This document shows, piece by piece, positions 47,401-60,171 of a stretch of 64,000 nucleotides of DNA. The notes under the pieces were generated by a model, which was given only the letters and a program-made list of their open reading frames with translations, had not been told where the DNA came from and did no database searches. This DNA comes from Sordaria brevicollis (taxonomy: Eukaryota; Ascomycota; Sordariomycetes; Sordariales; Sordariaceae): assembly GCA_033439795.1 (NCBI GenBank), contig JAUTDP010000004.1, positions 3,782,001 to 3,846,000 on the forward strand, written 5' to 3'. A program made the translations under genes and the position numbers. How positions within the stretch are numbered: position 1 is the stretch's first letter; each line of letters opens with the position of its first letter.

Positions 47401-48272
47401 GCGGCAGACCTACGATATACAGTTCAAGTTCGGAATCAGGCGACACCAGCGCTGACGAGAAGGCGAACTCGCCGCCAAAGCGGACGCCCAGAAAGCCGAG
47501 CTGGCACCAAAGCCAGGCTGCCCGAGCCGCTCAGCATGAACATAATCAGCGGCCGGGAAGCACTAGCAGCATTGACCATCATAAGCCTGCAACTGCGACC
47601 GAAGGTGGCTCGATAGGACCGATCAACTGGGGTTTGAAGACTGCAGCTAGACCTCGCAATGGTAGCCATGCTAGTGCTTCCGCTGCTTTACACGAAGAAG
47701 CACCTGAGACCGAAGATGCTGAAGACGAGGAGGGAGATGAAGTGGAAGGTGATGTCGAGGATGAAGGTGATGAAGGCGAACATGAAGGTGCTGAGGAAAC
47801 TGTTGAGGAAATTGGAGAGACGGAGGAAGAAGATGAAGACGAAGAAGAAGAAGACGTTGATGATGATGATGATGAAGGAGAAGGAGAGGATGAAGATGAT
47901 GAGATGGAAGATGCAGAAGGCGAGGAAGGGGTTGAAGGAGCCGAGGATCATGACGATAGCGCAGGCCCTGAACCAGCGGAGGCAGAGGATGACGGGGAAG
48001 AAGAGGAAGATGAGGAGGAGGAAGAAGGAGACGAGGAGGCCGAAGAAGACGATGAAGAGGACGTGAGGCCAGGTGAACATGAAGGTGACGTAGAGGAAGG
48101 AACAGAGGAAGATGAGGACGGCGAAGAGGGTGAAGACGAAGAAGGTGAAGAAGAAGAGGAAGAAGAAGAGGAGGAGGCAGACGAGGAAGAAGGCGATGGC
48201 GAAGACGAGGAGATCGGGGATGAAGACACGGAGGATGGAAGTGAGCATGAGAGTACAACCCAGCCGCGGTAG
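41411..48272 (+). CDS. HIR3: HIR3/CABIN1 histone-chaperone complex subunit
   Basis: Three exons, 41,411-41,413, 41,492-41,566 and 41,637-48,272, give 2,237 residues. Exon 1 codes only the initiator Met: ATG is followed directly by GTAAGA, and the 78-base intron ends at CATATAG before [12 protein letters not shown]. Intron 2 (70 bases) ends GTGACAG. Hir3 is the TPR scaffold of the HIR histone H3-H4 chaperone complex (CABIN1 in animals), which deposits histones independently of replication and represses histone genes. Seen: the N-terminal [31 protein letters not shown] motif and TPR-like helices (to about 200), a charged linker (about 295-400), a long helical body to about 1,660, a low-complexity segment, and from about 2,010 onward an almost pure Glu/Asp tail. 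Codon use is normal and there is no sign of RIP. Confidence 0.93.
47700..48250 (+). repeat. Acidic low-complexity coding repeat (HIR3 tail)
   Basis: GAR/GAY codon runs encode about 180 residues, mostly Glu and Asp, at the C-terminus of HIR3. The purine-rich strand creates long spurious open frames on the opposite strand. Such acidic tails are common in histone-binding proteins; direct histone contact here is inference. Confidence 0.85.
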
Positions 48273-48551
48273 GGGCTAAGCACGTAGGGTTGGCTGAATA
48301 AGCTCATGGGGGCACGCACCAACCGGCGGTAATGGCGATGCTTTTGTCTGGAGTAGATGTATTTAGAAAGTCTCATCATTACACAGAACCCGTTTGATCC
48401 AAACAGATGACTGGTTTGAATTGTATTCCTTTTCTTGAAATGTCCCCCGTCCTGCGGGCTCCTAGAGTTCCTTCTCCTTGTGCTCTCTTACGTTGTGCTC
48501 CATCATCGTAAACTGGTGGCTATTTTATCCGGTAAACGGCAAAAAACACAG
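48273..48551. other. HIR3 3' flank up to the first retrotransposon
   Basis: Unmutated host sequence, presumably carrying the HIR3 polyadenylation region. The putative target-site copy CACAG lies at 48,547-48,551, next to the LTR. Confidence 0.6.
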
Positions 48552-48745
48552 TATAAGGTTACGCACAACAACAACAAGCTGATCAAATCAATAGATTGAT
48601 AATGTATTTGGAGGGAGAAGAAGAGAGAGGGCGGAAGGTTTGGAGGTCTAAAAGTCTGGTGTGGTCAGGGTAGGGCACGGTACAAACCAAGTATAGTAAA
48701 TATATTAGTCAGTATACAACCTAGTGAATGCCAAACCCACTAATA
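48552..48745 (-). repeat. LTR of element 1 (3' LTR)
   Basis: 194 bases. It matches 54,223-54,416 along its whole length, for example GGAGGGAGAAGAARAGAGAG and GGTAGGGCACGGTACA, with differences almost all C/T or G/A. The outer 150 bases are nearly unmutated; the inner 50 are RIP-altered. Confidence 0.9.
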
Positions 48746-49819
48746 CACCCCTATAGACCGAAAGATTACTAGATCTCTATCTTCTATATACTATTATATT
48801 TATATAGTAATAATTATTCATAATATTTTCCTTCGTTCCTACTCTCAAGCCTAAGGGACTTTCTTCTAAACTTTTCCCAATAACGTAATAAACCTCGTAT
48901 ATTTCTTTAGTTTTAATAATTTAATAAAATTATCAATTAGCATTTTATTACCCGGCAAATATTCGATTATAAATACCTTTCTATCTATCTCTTAAATTAA
49001 CTATTTATAACGAATATCGATATATCTATTTCTTACTAGGATATTTAGATTTAGAACCCTAATCTTTATATTATTACTATTTATATAAAGGATTTTATTA
49101 AATTTGCCGTATCCTAGATCAACGTTAAGTTTATCGAATATATTACCCACTTATATTAGGGATTTAATAGTAGAGATAAGGTTAGTAAACTCTATTTCGG
49201 TCGTACTAATTATAATAAGGTCTTACTTCTTAAATTTTTAGAGGATCGGTCCGTATATAAAGAATACGATATATTTAACGGAATTCTTCTTTAACGGAAT
49301 ATCGTTAATAAAAGAAGTATTTACGTAGGTATAGAAGGTTAAAGCCGTTAACGGTATTAATATACCTCCTAAAATAATATTTAAATCGGAATATTTGGTA
49401 AAATAACGTTATAAGTACTTTATAATAATTATATAACGGTTTATTAATACTTTATTACCTTTTACTAATTTATTAACGGTAAAGGTAATATTTAGTTTTA
49501 TACTAGTAAATAATTAATTTAACGAATTTATTTTCTTAAGGTAGGGCTTAACGTTTTCGGATAGTTCAATACCCCTATAAATTTTATAGTCCGGTAATTA
49601 TAATATTTTAACGCTATTAAACTTCTCCTTATTAAATTTAATAATAATTATTTTTATATACTATTATTAAAAAATAAAGATTATTCTAATTTTTCAATCC
49701 CTAATAATATCCTAGCCTAAGAACGTACGAACCTCTCCTAATTCTTTAAATTTAAAATAGCTAATTAATTAATTCTTTACTTAAATAATAATCGTTTTAT
49801 TTAATATTATAATAAGGAA

Positions 49820-49831
49820 GTCGTCGACGTA
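49820..49831 (-). other. Reverse-transcriptase YVDD relic (element 1)
   Basis: Codons TAC GTC GAC GAC on the minus strand, flanked by LIVL and FLII. This catalytic motif escaped change because its codons contain CpG and CpC rather than CpA. Confidence 0.85.
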
Positions 49832-52800
49832 TAATACGATTAATATATATAGTCGTTTATTAACGAAAAGGTAAGTATTTATATTAATAGGGATAAAACC
49901 AATTTCCTTCATTATTAGGATTAAAGTCTGAAATTAATAGAATAGTAACCGTTTTAAATTATATAAGGCTATTAATAATAAATAAACTATATTATATTTA
50001 TTATACCCTTCTAAAGGTTCTTTAAGGTAAATTAATTACTCGATATAATATTTAATACTATTAGAGATTAATATATTAAAAAAAGCTATATCGAAATCGA
50101 ATTAATAATATTTATAATTATTCGTAATTATTAAAGTAAAAAATAGTCGAATATTAATAAAGTAAGCCACTACGGCGTAAATATCTTAAATAGCCTAATT
50201 TTCTTCCTCAAAATTGCCGCAAATAACCTATCTAATTCTAATTATCTAATCCCTTTTATTAATAATATATTTCTCGTCGAAGACCCATTTGCCCGGCAAT
50301 ACGACTATATTTTTAATACGGGGTACAAGGATATAAACCTTTCGATCTTTCAAGGCCTAGACTTATTTCTTTATAACTAATAACTAATATTTTTCGAAGT
50401 TCTAGAAGCGCCTAACCTATCGATAATTTTAGGGAATAATACAATTATTTTTAATCGAAATAAAATAAAATATTTTATAATATACTTTTATAACCGATAT
50501 ATATAAAATAAGGGAAGGGCGACGTATTAAATATAATTTTATTAAACTATAGAAATTATTAAAGAAGACTACCTTATTTTATATTACAATACCTTTACTA
50601 TCTACAACCTTTTAACTTTTATAATTAAAACTAAATAATTTTACCGTAGAATAACGAAGTTTACCTTCGTTTACTTCTAATCCTAATATTAATATTTACG
50701 TAGTAGTATTTAAAGTAGAGGGTTAGCTCTTTTATTCGTTATTCGGCTCGGTCGGTAAAGGAGGAACGGGTAATTTAAATTACAATTTACTAACCTTTTT
50801 TCCTAAAATAGGATCGAACTTTTATATACGCAACGGGTTTAACGTACCTATAGGAAGTAGACGCGCTATTAATACAGGGTTTTATAGGGTATTAGGTAAC
50901 GGGGTACTTAGAATAATATATACGGTTATTTCACGTTTAAATCGTTTATCGTTATCTTCGTAAAAGTAACCGGGAGGGAATAAATCTTCCTTATCGAAGT
51001 CTTCGAAATCGAATATATTATCGTAATCGTTAAAATTATTATAATTATCGAAATTATTTATTTCGATCGATTATTAAATTATATCTCCAGCGTACGGCGC
51101 GGCTATAATAAATAGGGGCGGTACCGGTATTAACGACGGTAATAACGGTTATTATTAGGTTATTAGGGCACTAATATATAAAGGCTCTTAATATTATTAA
51201 TTAATAAATTATAGTATTAAAGTAGTTTTTAAAATTGGGAATTGAAGAATAATAACCGTTATCTCCTACGGTTTTTTAGTAATATATTGGAAAGGAGGTA
51301 TAATAGCCTTCTATTATTTTAAAAGACCCGATACTATTATACCGTCAATTTTAATTTAAATTTAATAACTATTATTAATAACCTTATTAATTTTATTAAT
51401 TATCTAATCCGAAAATACGATATAATATTCAATAATTTTACCTTTATTATTACGAACGGGGTCTTTATTAAGCGTATCCTCCTCTAGGAAAGTAACCGCG
51501 CTAATTCGAACGATTTTATCGGTTTCCAAATTCCAAATAAAAATAATACAACCGTATAAATTATCGAATTTAATAAACTTTCCTTTCTTTACCCGTACTT
51601 TAAATTTATCTCCTTAAAGACGCTTTTTTAGCTTTATAAAATAATAAATAATATAGAAGTAAAAACGTAAATACTTAATATATAATTATCGGATTTCTTT
51701 TAGGAAATTAGTAGCCTTAGCAAATAATTCCTATAAATTATAACTATTATAGGCTTTAAATAAAAAAAGGTTAAGGACCTTTATAATATAATTAACGACG
51801 AAGGGCTATAAACGTTTTAGTATTTAAAGGTCCAATATTAACGTTCTAGCGCGCTATATAATAATACCCCCAATTCGTTTAACCTTTCCTTATATTTATA
51901 GAATATATAATATCGATTTAAAGAGCTCAATACCTTCTATTTTAACCTATTCAATAATTTTATTATATTGGAATTCCTTAATATTAAAACCAAACTCTAG
52001 ACTACCGTTAAGATTAAAAGTCCTAATTTTTAAGCTACTACTTTAAAATTCGGCCTATTTTTTAAATTCCTTAATTTAAACGAACGCGTTACCTTTATTA
52101 ATTATGAATTTAGCCCAATAAAAACCAGTAACTTCGTTAATAAAATAAATCATATATTTATAGCCTTTATAGCCGGTTATAATATAAAATACTACGTTAA
52201 CGTAGATATAGGTTAATAATTAGGTTATTACTTTATTAATAATTTTAAGGATAATATTATATACCTTTATTTAAACGTATACTTCGCAAAAATATTTATT
52301 GAAGTTACTAAATTTAATACCGGCTATTTAATATACCTTAATAACCTAATCTTTCCCAACGTATATTAATCGACGGTATATCGTTAAATAATTAATAAAT
52401 ACTAATATTATATAGCGGGTATCCTATTAAAAATCTAATTGAACGTAAATTAATAAAATTAGAAAATTATTAATCCATTTATATTAAAGGAAAATCTTAT
52501 TATTATATACTAAGATCTTATTTATTTTTATATCCTAAAATATACTATTATCTAAAAGGGCGCGGTTAATTAAAAGATTTACTAGTATTTCTAAGCTATA
52601 AATAACATCTTTAATATAGACTTTAACGTTAACGTTAATCGTTATTAATATTGTAAATTCTACTATATTTATATAATATACGTACATTAAACTACCATTG
52701 CCGACTATATATATAATTGGATATAGGAATAATTATAAATCGGTAAATTATTTAATATAATTAAAAATATTAAAAATATAACCGGAGTCGAAAATAATTA

Positions 52801-54222
52801 AATCGTACAATCTATTCTATTATTACTTTAAAGCCTATTAATCTTTAACGTCACTATAAATATATTATAATTAAAATTAATTAAGAATAATTAATTAATA
52901 TTAATTTCTATATCGAATACGCTTTATAACGTTTATTAAAGGCTCGATTAAAAATCTATACTAACTATAAATATATTACTTCTATATAATAAAGCCGTAT
53001 TAACGGTAATAGTAAGGTTAGTAAAATTAATTAAAGTATTATTACCTAAGGTATTAGTACTAATAGTAGTAATAACGGTAATTTTCTTAGTAAAGGCCTC
53101 CTTCTTTCTACGCTAAGTATCAAGAGCTTTCTCAAGCTTACAAAACCAGTAAGTATCGGCTTTTTTAATAAAATAATAACTATAAGGTATATATTTCTAA
53201 TAGGTATTAATTTTCTTAGAGTAGTTAAGAATGGTATAAACGGTACGTATATCCTCCTTTTTAATTTTAATCGATAAAGTAGTATTAGCGTTATTATTAT
53301 TAATAATTTATTTAATAATATTAACGTTAATATTAGGCTTAGACTTAATATTAGCTATATTGCTAAATTTAGATAAAAGAATACTAATAATTAAAATCTT
53401 ATTCTCGAAATCGGTAGCCTAATAATGAATATTAATAGTATAAATACGCTTAATAGTATTATATAAGAAAGTAACCTCTAAATCTTTATTTATCTCAAAT
53501 TTAATATCCTTTATACGCTTACGTAAAATAATATACCTAACCAAGAAAGAAGAAAAGGTCGGAAACTTTTTATAATTAAGGGTTAAAAATTCGGTAAGGA
53601 CTTCGCTACGAACTTCTTTAATAATACGGGCGATGGCGGCTTAAATAAAATTATATAAGACTTTAAAGTCCTTATTTTTATAGTTTTAATTATTAAAACG
53701 AAGGGTAATAAAAATATCCGGGTTCTTAAAGGTAAATAATAGGAACTTTATAATATAAACGCATTTAGCGAATTAGATTTTATATTTCTCGGTATCGGCA
53801 ACGTTGGGCTCCTTGACGGTATTAAAAATATAATCGGTCAAATCAAAATAATCGAGCTCGGTTTCTAAATACTAGGCCCAATTATCGATATTGTCGGCGC
53901 TTTAAAGATAAACGAAGGAGGAAGGTATACCGGATATAGCGATAATTATATTAATAAGGTTGTATATCGAAGTATAAAAAAGGTTGGCGCTTTACGCGTT
54001 ATTTTAATTATCGGTCGAAGAATTTATCGCTATCGATTATTTAATAATCTTTATAGGCGTCGCGGAATAAACGCTAATTTATAAATCGATAGTCGAATTG
54101 CAACGTACTTATCCCGGTACGAAAGGCTTTAAGAGGGTTTTTATTAATATTGCAAATGCAGGGCGATTTAATAGAATGGCGTGCGCGCGTACGATTAAGA
54201 AGAATGAGGAGGGCTTATAACC

Positions 54223-54416
54223 TGTAAGGTTACGTATAATAATAATAAATTGATTAAATTAATAGATTGGTAATATATTTGGAGGGAGAAGAAAAGAGAG
54301 GGCGGAAGGTCTGGAGGTCTAAAAGTCTAGTGTAGTCAAGGTAGGGCACGGTACAGACTAAGCACAGTAAATATACTGGTCAGTGTGCAACCCAATGAAT
54401 ACCAGACCCACCAACA
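54223..54416 (-). repeat. LTR of element 1 (5' LTR)
   Basis: Partner of 48,552-48,745. On the minus strand it starts TGTTGGTGGG and ends CTTACA, the usual TG...CA ends. The inner part (54,223-54,300) is mutated and the outer part is nearly clean, the mirror image of the other copy. Next to it on the minus strand is GGTTATAAGCCC, a possible remnant of the primer-binding site. Confidence 0.9.
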
Positions 54417-54510
54417 TATAGCATGTCCGACCTCTCCTCGATGGGATTACCTAAACGATTTGCCTGCCGGGACGGAAACCCCGTGAAGGCCTTAATGGCC
54501 TGCCGGAAGT
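54417..54510. other. Host DNA island between two retrotransposons
   Basis: 94 bases of normal composition (TCCGACCTCTCCTCGATGGG, CCGTGAAGGCCTTAATGGCC) including the two neighbouring target-site copies. It continues the host sequence found before 48,552 and after 60,166. It is not RIP-mutated apart from the possible change in TATAG. Confidence 0.8.
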
Positions 54511-54682
54511 TGTGATAATAGCGGTAATATTGGGGCAGCAAAGAAGGCTTGATTGTGTGTAATTGTGTAAGACTCTGCAGACGTGTAGATCTCTAATCAT
54601 TATAAAATCCCTTAAACTCCAAACCTCGGTTATAATTACGTATACTCTATCCTCCCAGAGTAGGCTACTTAGTATTGTAATA
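54511..54682 (-). repeat. LTR of element 2 (3' LTR)
   Basis: Starts TGTGATAATAGCGGTAATAT and ends GTATTGTAATA. The first 90 bases keep CpA/TpG; from about 54,600 inward C-to-T changes accumulate. Flanked on the left by GAAGT. Confidence 0.9.
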
Positions 54683-55942
54683 TACCCCTTTAAATTTGGG
54701 CTATAAACTAGCGCTAAATCTACCTAAAAATACCCTATAATTTATTTACCTCCTAAAGTCTTATACTTTTATAATTAAATTATTATAATAGTAATTCTAG
54801 AATCCTTATTTATTATATTAATTTTTAAGTAAATTATAAAGTTTATTTATTAATTTACTTATAGCCTCCTCTTCGTTTATCTCCTCCTAAAAAACTTTAT
54901 CCTCCTTCTTTAAGTTTATTTTTTTAAATATCCTTATTACAATAAACGCGTTAATAATCTTTTATAATTTCGTTAAAAGGCGTTAAAATTTAATAAACCC
55001 TAATTATATTATCGATATAGCGTAGTCCGTAGGCCTAAGACTCTTTATAAGGTTATTTATAATTTACTCTTTAGTAAGGATATAAATAATATTAATAAAG
55101 TTTCTCTCCTATATTTAGCGTAATTAATATTTATATACGTTAATATACTTTAATTTAATTATTAATTGTATACCCTCTTTAATTATAAATCGAATAGTTT
55201 ATTTGTTATTATATTTTATAGGCGTAGCCTACTAATTTAGATCTATAATTAATTTATTTAGAAAATAGCGAATATAAATAGTTTTTTTAGCGCTTTAATT
55301 AAAGGATAATAATTCTACTTCTATAGAAGAGGTAATTACCGTATCCTATTTATTAGCGCGTTAATCGACCGTTACGCCTAGTAATTTTAATATAAACGTT
55401 TAGGAATTCTTACGGTTAAGGGAATTATTTATAAAAAAGGAATTAATTATTATATAAAAGTCCTATTTATTAAATTTATTTAATTAGAGGGCGTAATTTT
55501 AAATTAATAATAAATAAAGGAGGATTCGATTTATAACCCTATAATATATTAAATTAGGGTTAAAATTAAATTGAACGAATTTAAAGATAAGGAAAGTAAC
55601 GTTTAAACGCGTAGTAATAGCGATATAGAAGATAAAGCCAATTTTAACCTAGTAGGCTATAATTTTATAGGGTAATATTTTATTTTCGTAGGGTATTAAC
55701 TCCTCTTTAATTATAGGGGTTTAAAAGAATTTCTTCGTCCCTTTAACCTTCTTTATAATCTTTTTAATATATTTGCGTTAAAATAATTAGATTAATCGTT
55801 TTTTACGGTTACGAATAATTTCGATTTTTAGGAATTATTTTAATTCTTTTCTGCCGGTAAATTTATATTTCTTTTATAGGGTAGCGATTACCCCTTTAGC
55901 TACGGCGACCTCTTTATTTCTATTTAAATAAATAATAATAAT

Positions 55943-55954
55943 ATTATCGATATA
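55943..55954 (-). other. Reverse-transcriptase YIDD relic (element 2)
   Basis: TAT ATC GAT AAT on the minus strand reads Tyr-Ile-Asp-Asn in a hydrophobic context (FF...IIII). The last codon is explained as GAT changed to AAT. The motif placement agrees with that in element 1. Confidence 0.7.
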
Positions 55955-58900
55955 AAAGAATAAAAAAACGTTATCCCTATATAGAATATTAAATTTAGAA
56001 GGGATAAGGGATATATTTATAGTTATAAAGGTCTTAGTAAGTTCCTACTACTATAAAAAAAGTAATCTCTATAAACTATATAATATTCGAAGTAGACGGA
56101 TTATTTAGCCTTTCCTTTAATATTTAGGAGGAGTTTATATATATATTAATTTATTTAGTAAAATATTAATAAAAGTATTCTTTATATCGTATTAAATTAA
56201 ATCGAAATTAAAATACGTAGTAATAGTTATAAAAATATAAAACGATTTAATTATTAATATAATTACGTAAATTTCTCGAATCCTATCCTTAATTTATTAA
56301 TTTCTTTTTATTATTAATCGAGTTTTATATTTCTAAAACCTACCGTCTTAATCGAATTTATAAACGTAGACTTATTATAATCCTAGAATTTCTTTATTAA
56401 ATACCTCCTTAATATTTACTTATTTTTAAAACTTTATTTTATAATATTCCGTTAAATATTCCTTTTCGGTAATAACGAATAATTCCCCTATAAGGTATAA
56501 GGAGAATTTATAATAATAATTTAAAAGCAGTAGAAAATTTAACCGGTAAAGGGTCCTTAGTAAGCTTTATTTCTATAGATAATTAACCTTCTCCCTTATT
56601 AATTTTAATTTAAGATCGTAGCCGGGATCGACTTCGATTCTCTTCTTTCGTATTTCTTCTAAGAACGTTTAATTTACGACCATATTTCCCTAAAGACTTA
56701 TAGGACGGCTTTTCCGCCCGGCGAGGAATAATACTATTTAATTAAAATATTAATTTATAATTAGCTATAAATCTTTATTAAATTTCGAAAGATTATTAAT
56801 TAAAAAGGAAATTAATATATTATTTAAGGCTAAGGACGTTAAATAGTACCCTTCATCTTCTAAATTTATTATTATATTTTAGAAATTTAATAATAATTAC
56901 GAAAGTAAGGGTTTTTCTAAAAATTCCGATTAAATTTCCAACCCCCTTTTAGGGACCGCTAAGGATTAGCCTAATAATATTAAAATAATTTCCAATTCCT
57001 ATATTTATAATAAGTATTAATCTATTTATATTTATTCTTAATATTAATCCCTTAATATTTTTTTTTATCTCCCTTCCTTTAAAGTATTAATTATATTATT
57101 CGCGTCGGTCGGAAAGCTTAAAGTAATAGAATTAAGCGTCGGGTCTTCGAAGGCTAGCGGTAATTCGAAAATATTTATTTCGGCGGTATTTATATTATAA
57201 AGAATTTTTAATTATACGGCCAATTCGTTAAGGGAAACCTTTAAGGATTTATAGAGCTTTTATATATTACCGGTAAATATTTCGTTTTCGTTGAATATAA
57301 CGTTTCGCGTTACGATAATCGAATTAATATATAAATTCTAAATCTAGTATTAATTTAAAAACTAGTAATTAATTAAATACTTAATTTATACTCGTTCTTT
57401 AAATTTCTTAATCCTATTTTTACTATTTATAATATCGGCTATAAGAGCGAAGGCCTTATAATTATAAACCTTTAAATATACGATTATTAGGGAAGGATCC
57501 GCTAAAAGGACTTTACTATTTTTAAAATTAAAATAAATTTCGAACCTCTCTTTAGAGAATTTCTAATAATATTCTACTTTAAGCGTTAAATTATATAAAT
57601 ATATTATTATATATATTATTTCTAATTATAAAACTTCCGGTAAATTTGTATTAATATATATTAATATTACTTTCGTATTAATTATACCCTTTAAATATTC
57701 TATACTTCTATTCTACGCCTACGTATAAAGGGCGGAGGGTTCGATAAATATACTATAATAGGCTAATTAAATTATAATTTTATAATTATTAATTATTTCG
57801 TTATTATATTCGATTACCCGAAGAATAATATTATATTAAATCTATAGGCCTATAAAGAGGTTTTAAAAACTAATTAAAATAATATTAATTTCCTAACTAT
57901 TTAAATAGTAAATTTAAATATATTTAAATTACTAATCTACGACTATTATTAAATTTAAATATTCTTTATTTCGTATTTTAGTTTTAATATAAAAAAAGAA
58001 ATCGATAGCGAATCGTAATCCTAAATTTTTAAAATAATTACGAAATTCTCTACGTATTTAGCGCTTTAATTTAATTAAAGTATATAAATTATAATATATT
58101 ATATTTGGCCTTTTAAAATAGACCCTATAGACTTATTTAATGAATTTTGCGAACGTATTTAATTTTAGGTAGTTAAATCGAAAATATTAACGAAAAATTT
58201 CGCCCTCCTATAACCTCTGTTAAAAATAATTAAAAGTATATATTATAAAAGAAAATTTATTAATATTATTTAATATTAAGGGGACGTATTTTAAAATAAA
58301 TTATTTATATACGGAGTAAATATAGTAAATTAATAAATTCGTAAAATTAGAACGAAGGTAACCGTTTTTATAATTTTAATAAATATAATTATCTTCGAAT
58401 TGTTTTAAGGAAATAAAATTGCACGCTATATTTAATATTAATATAACGTTAAGGAGGATTAATTCCTTTATCCTATCGTTATTTTAAACCCTAATAATAA
58501 TACTTTTATATCCTTTAATAATAATTTAATTACTCCTAACCTATATATAATTATTAATATCTACGGGAGTAAAATCTTTAAAGCGATTAATTTTATTAAA
58601 GATATAAATTATCGTACCTAAATCGAAAATTATAAAATTTTTTAGCGGATATACGGCGTAGGAATCCGTAAATATTAAAAAACTATTTTTATTTACTAAG
58701 CGACTATAGAATTATTTTTAAATAAATTCGTTATCCCTTTATTTATATAATTAAATAATAATATCTTTAAATTTCTTATCTTTCTTTATATTTACTAAAG
58801 TACACTTTTTAATTTCTTTATTCTCGACCTATCCCTCGAATATAATTTAAAGGCGTATATAATAATATTTATAAATATTATAACCCTATTAATCGTAGAA

Positions 58901-59994
58901 TTTATAAATACTACGGCGGGTCTTATATATTTATTAGGACGGGGAGGAAGTTCGTTTCTTATTAATTAATTTAGAAGAGGGTTTTTTACTACTATTATTA
59001 TTTATTAGGGTTATAACTTCTTCCCATCCCTCTTTAATATCCGTATTAAAATATTAATTATCGTTATTAGGAGCGTCTTCCGTAGCGGGCTCTCCGTTTA
59101 ATATAATTATAAATACCGTACTTTTTAATGGGGGGGCTAGCCGGCCCTTTACTTAAATAGGATTTACCGTTATTATTTTATAAAAATTTTTAATAATAAT
59201 ACGGAATTTTATATTTATATAATTATTCTTTATAACCTCTTTATTATATTATAATTAGTACGAATTTATTTAAATAGAATAAAAACTTCCTTTAATAACG
59301 AAATAGAATTTAATAAATTAAATATCGGGATTTATAGCCCTAAGGACCTTATACGCTTTATATAAAGCTATAGCTTATTTTTATTAGAATAATTAAATTA
59401 TCTAATCGCAATTAGTGTAATTAAAATGTAAAATAGCGATTAATTAAGTTTTAATTAATTTTTTAACTTCTTTATCGTTAAAATATATTACTTTAATAAA
59501 ATTATTGTACTATTCGTAAATTCCGGAGTATTTAATAAAATTAATTTCGTAATATAAATTTCTAATAATTTTTATTATTTATAAATTTAATTAAATTTTT
59601 TTAACCTTAAAATTTATAATAGCCTTCAAATTAGTACGCCAATCGTTTTTTTCGGTTATATAATCGCGATAATTACGCTCGTAATAAAAACTATTACGTA
59701 TAGCGATAGTAAATAACTCTTTAAAGCGGGCCTTTCTTTCAATTACGGTTTTTCCTTCGGGTTTTTTACTTCTATAATCCTCGATATTAAGTTCGACGGG
59801 TTTAATAAGCCAAGGCTACCAGTCTATAGAATTGATATAATCCTATAGCCCTAAATTTTAAATTTAGGAAATAAAAGTATTTTCCTAAGCGGGCTAGTCC
59901 TTTAACGAATTGAGACGGATATTATTAATCTTCGACGACGATATTGTTATTATTATTATTAGCGTAGTTCGGTCGAATCGGTAAGACTCTTAAT

Positions 59995-60166
59995 TATAAT
60001 AATAGCGGTAATATTAGGGTAGTAAAGAAGGCTTGATTATATATAACTATATAAGACTTTATAAACGTACAAATCTCTAATTACTATAAAATCCTTTAGA
60101 CTCCAAACCTCGGTTATAATCACGTGCACTCTGTCCTCCTAGAGTGGGCCACCCAGTATTGTAACA
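59995..60166 (-). repeat. LTR of element 2 (5' LTR)
   Basis: 172 bases matching 54,511-54,682. It starts TATAATAATAGCGG (mutated from TGTGATAATAGCGG) and ends clean with CAGTATTGTAACA followed by GAAGT. The outer 50 bases are unmutated and the inner 120 RIP-altered. Confidence 0.9.
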
Positions 60167-60171
60167 GAAGT

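Larger units (their letters stand above)
48552..54416 (-). mobile_element. RIP-mutated Copia-type LTR retrotransposon 1
   Basis: A 5,865-base element bounded by 194-base LTRs (48,552-48,745 and 54,223-54,416). The internal DNA is heavily A+T-rich with RIP-type loss of CpA/TpG and no intact frame. On the minus strand at 49,831-49,820 the reverse-transcriptase motif Tyr-Val-Asp-Asp is still readable in the context LIVLYVDDFLII, which is the Copia/Ty1 form. RT therefore lies near the 48.5-kb end, so transcription ran from 54.4 toward 48.5 kb, with RT in the 3' half as in Ty1/Copia order. Possible target-site copies are CACAG (48,547-48,551) and TATAG (54,417-54,421); the two differences are both C to T at CpA. 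The element is inactive. Confidence 0.88.
54511..60166 (-). mobile_element. RIP-mutated Copia-type LTR retrotransposon 2
   Basis: A 5,656-base element with 172-base LTRs (54,511-54,682 and 59,995-60,166) and a perfect 5-base target duplication GAAGT at 54,506-54,510 and 60,167-60,171. The interior is RIP-decayed with no intact frame. On the minus strand at 55,954-55,943 the translation FFYIDNIIII matches the YIDD reverse-transcriptase box, with the second Asp changed to Asn by G to A. RT lies near the 54.5-kb end, so transcription ran from 60.2 toward 54.5 kb. The LTR sequence is unrelated to that of element 1, so this is a different family or a distant lineage. Inactive. Confidence 0.88.

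Noticed and set aside
47671..48379. Long minus-strand frames rich in Ser, Leu/His or Phe
   Set aside because: All are complements of the GAR/GAY codon runs of the HIR3 acidic tail.
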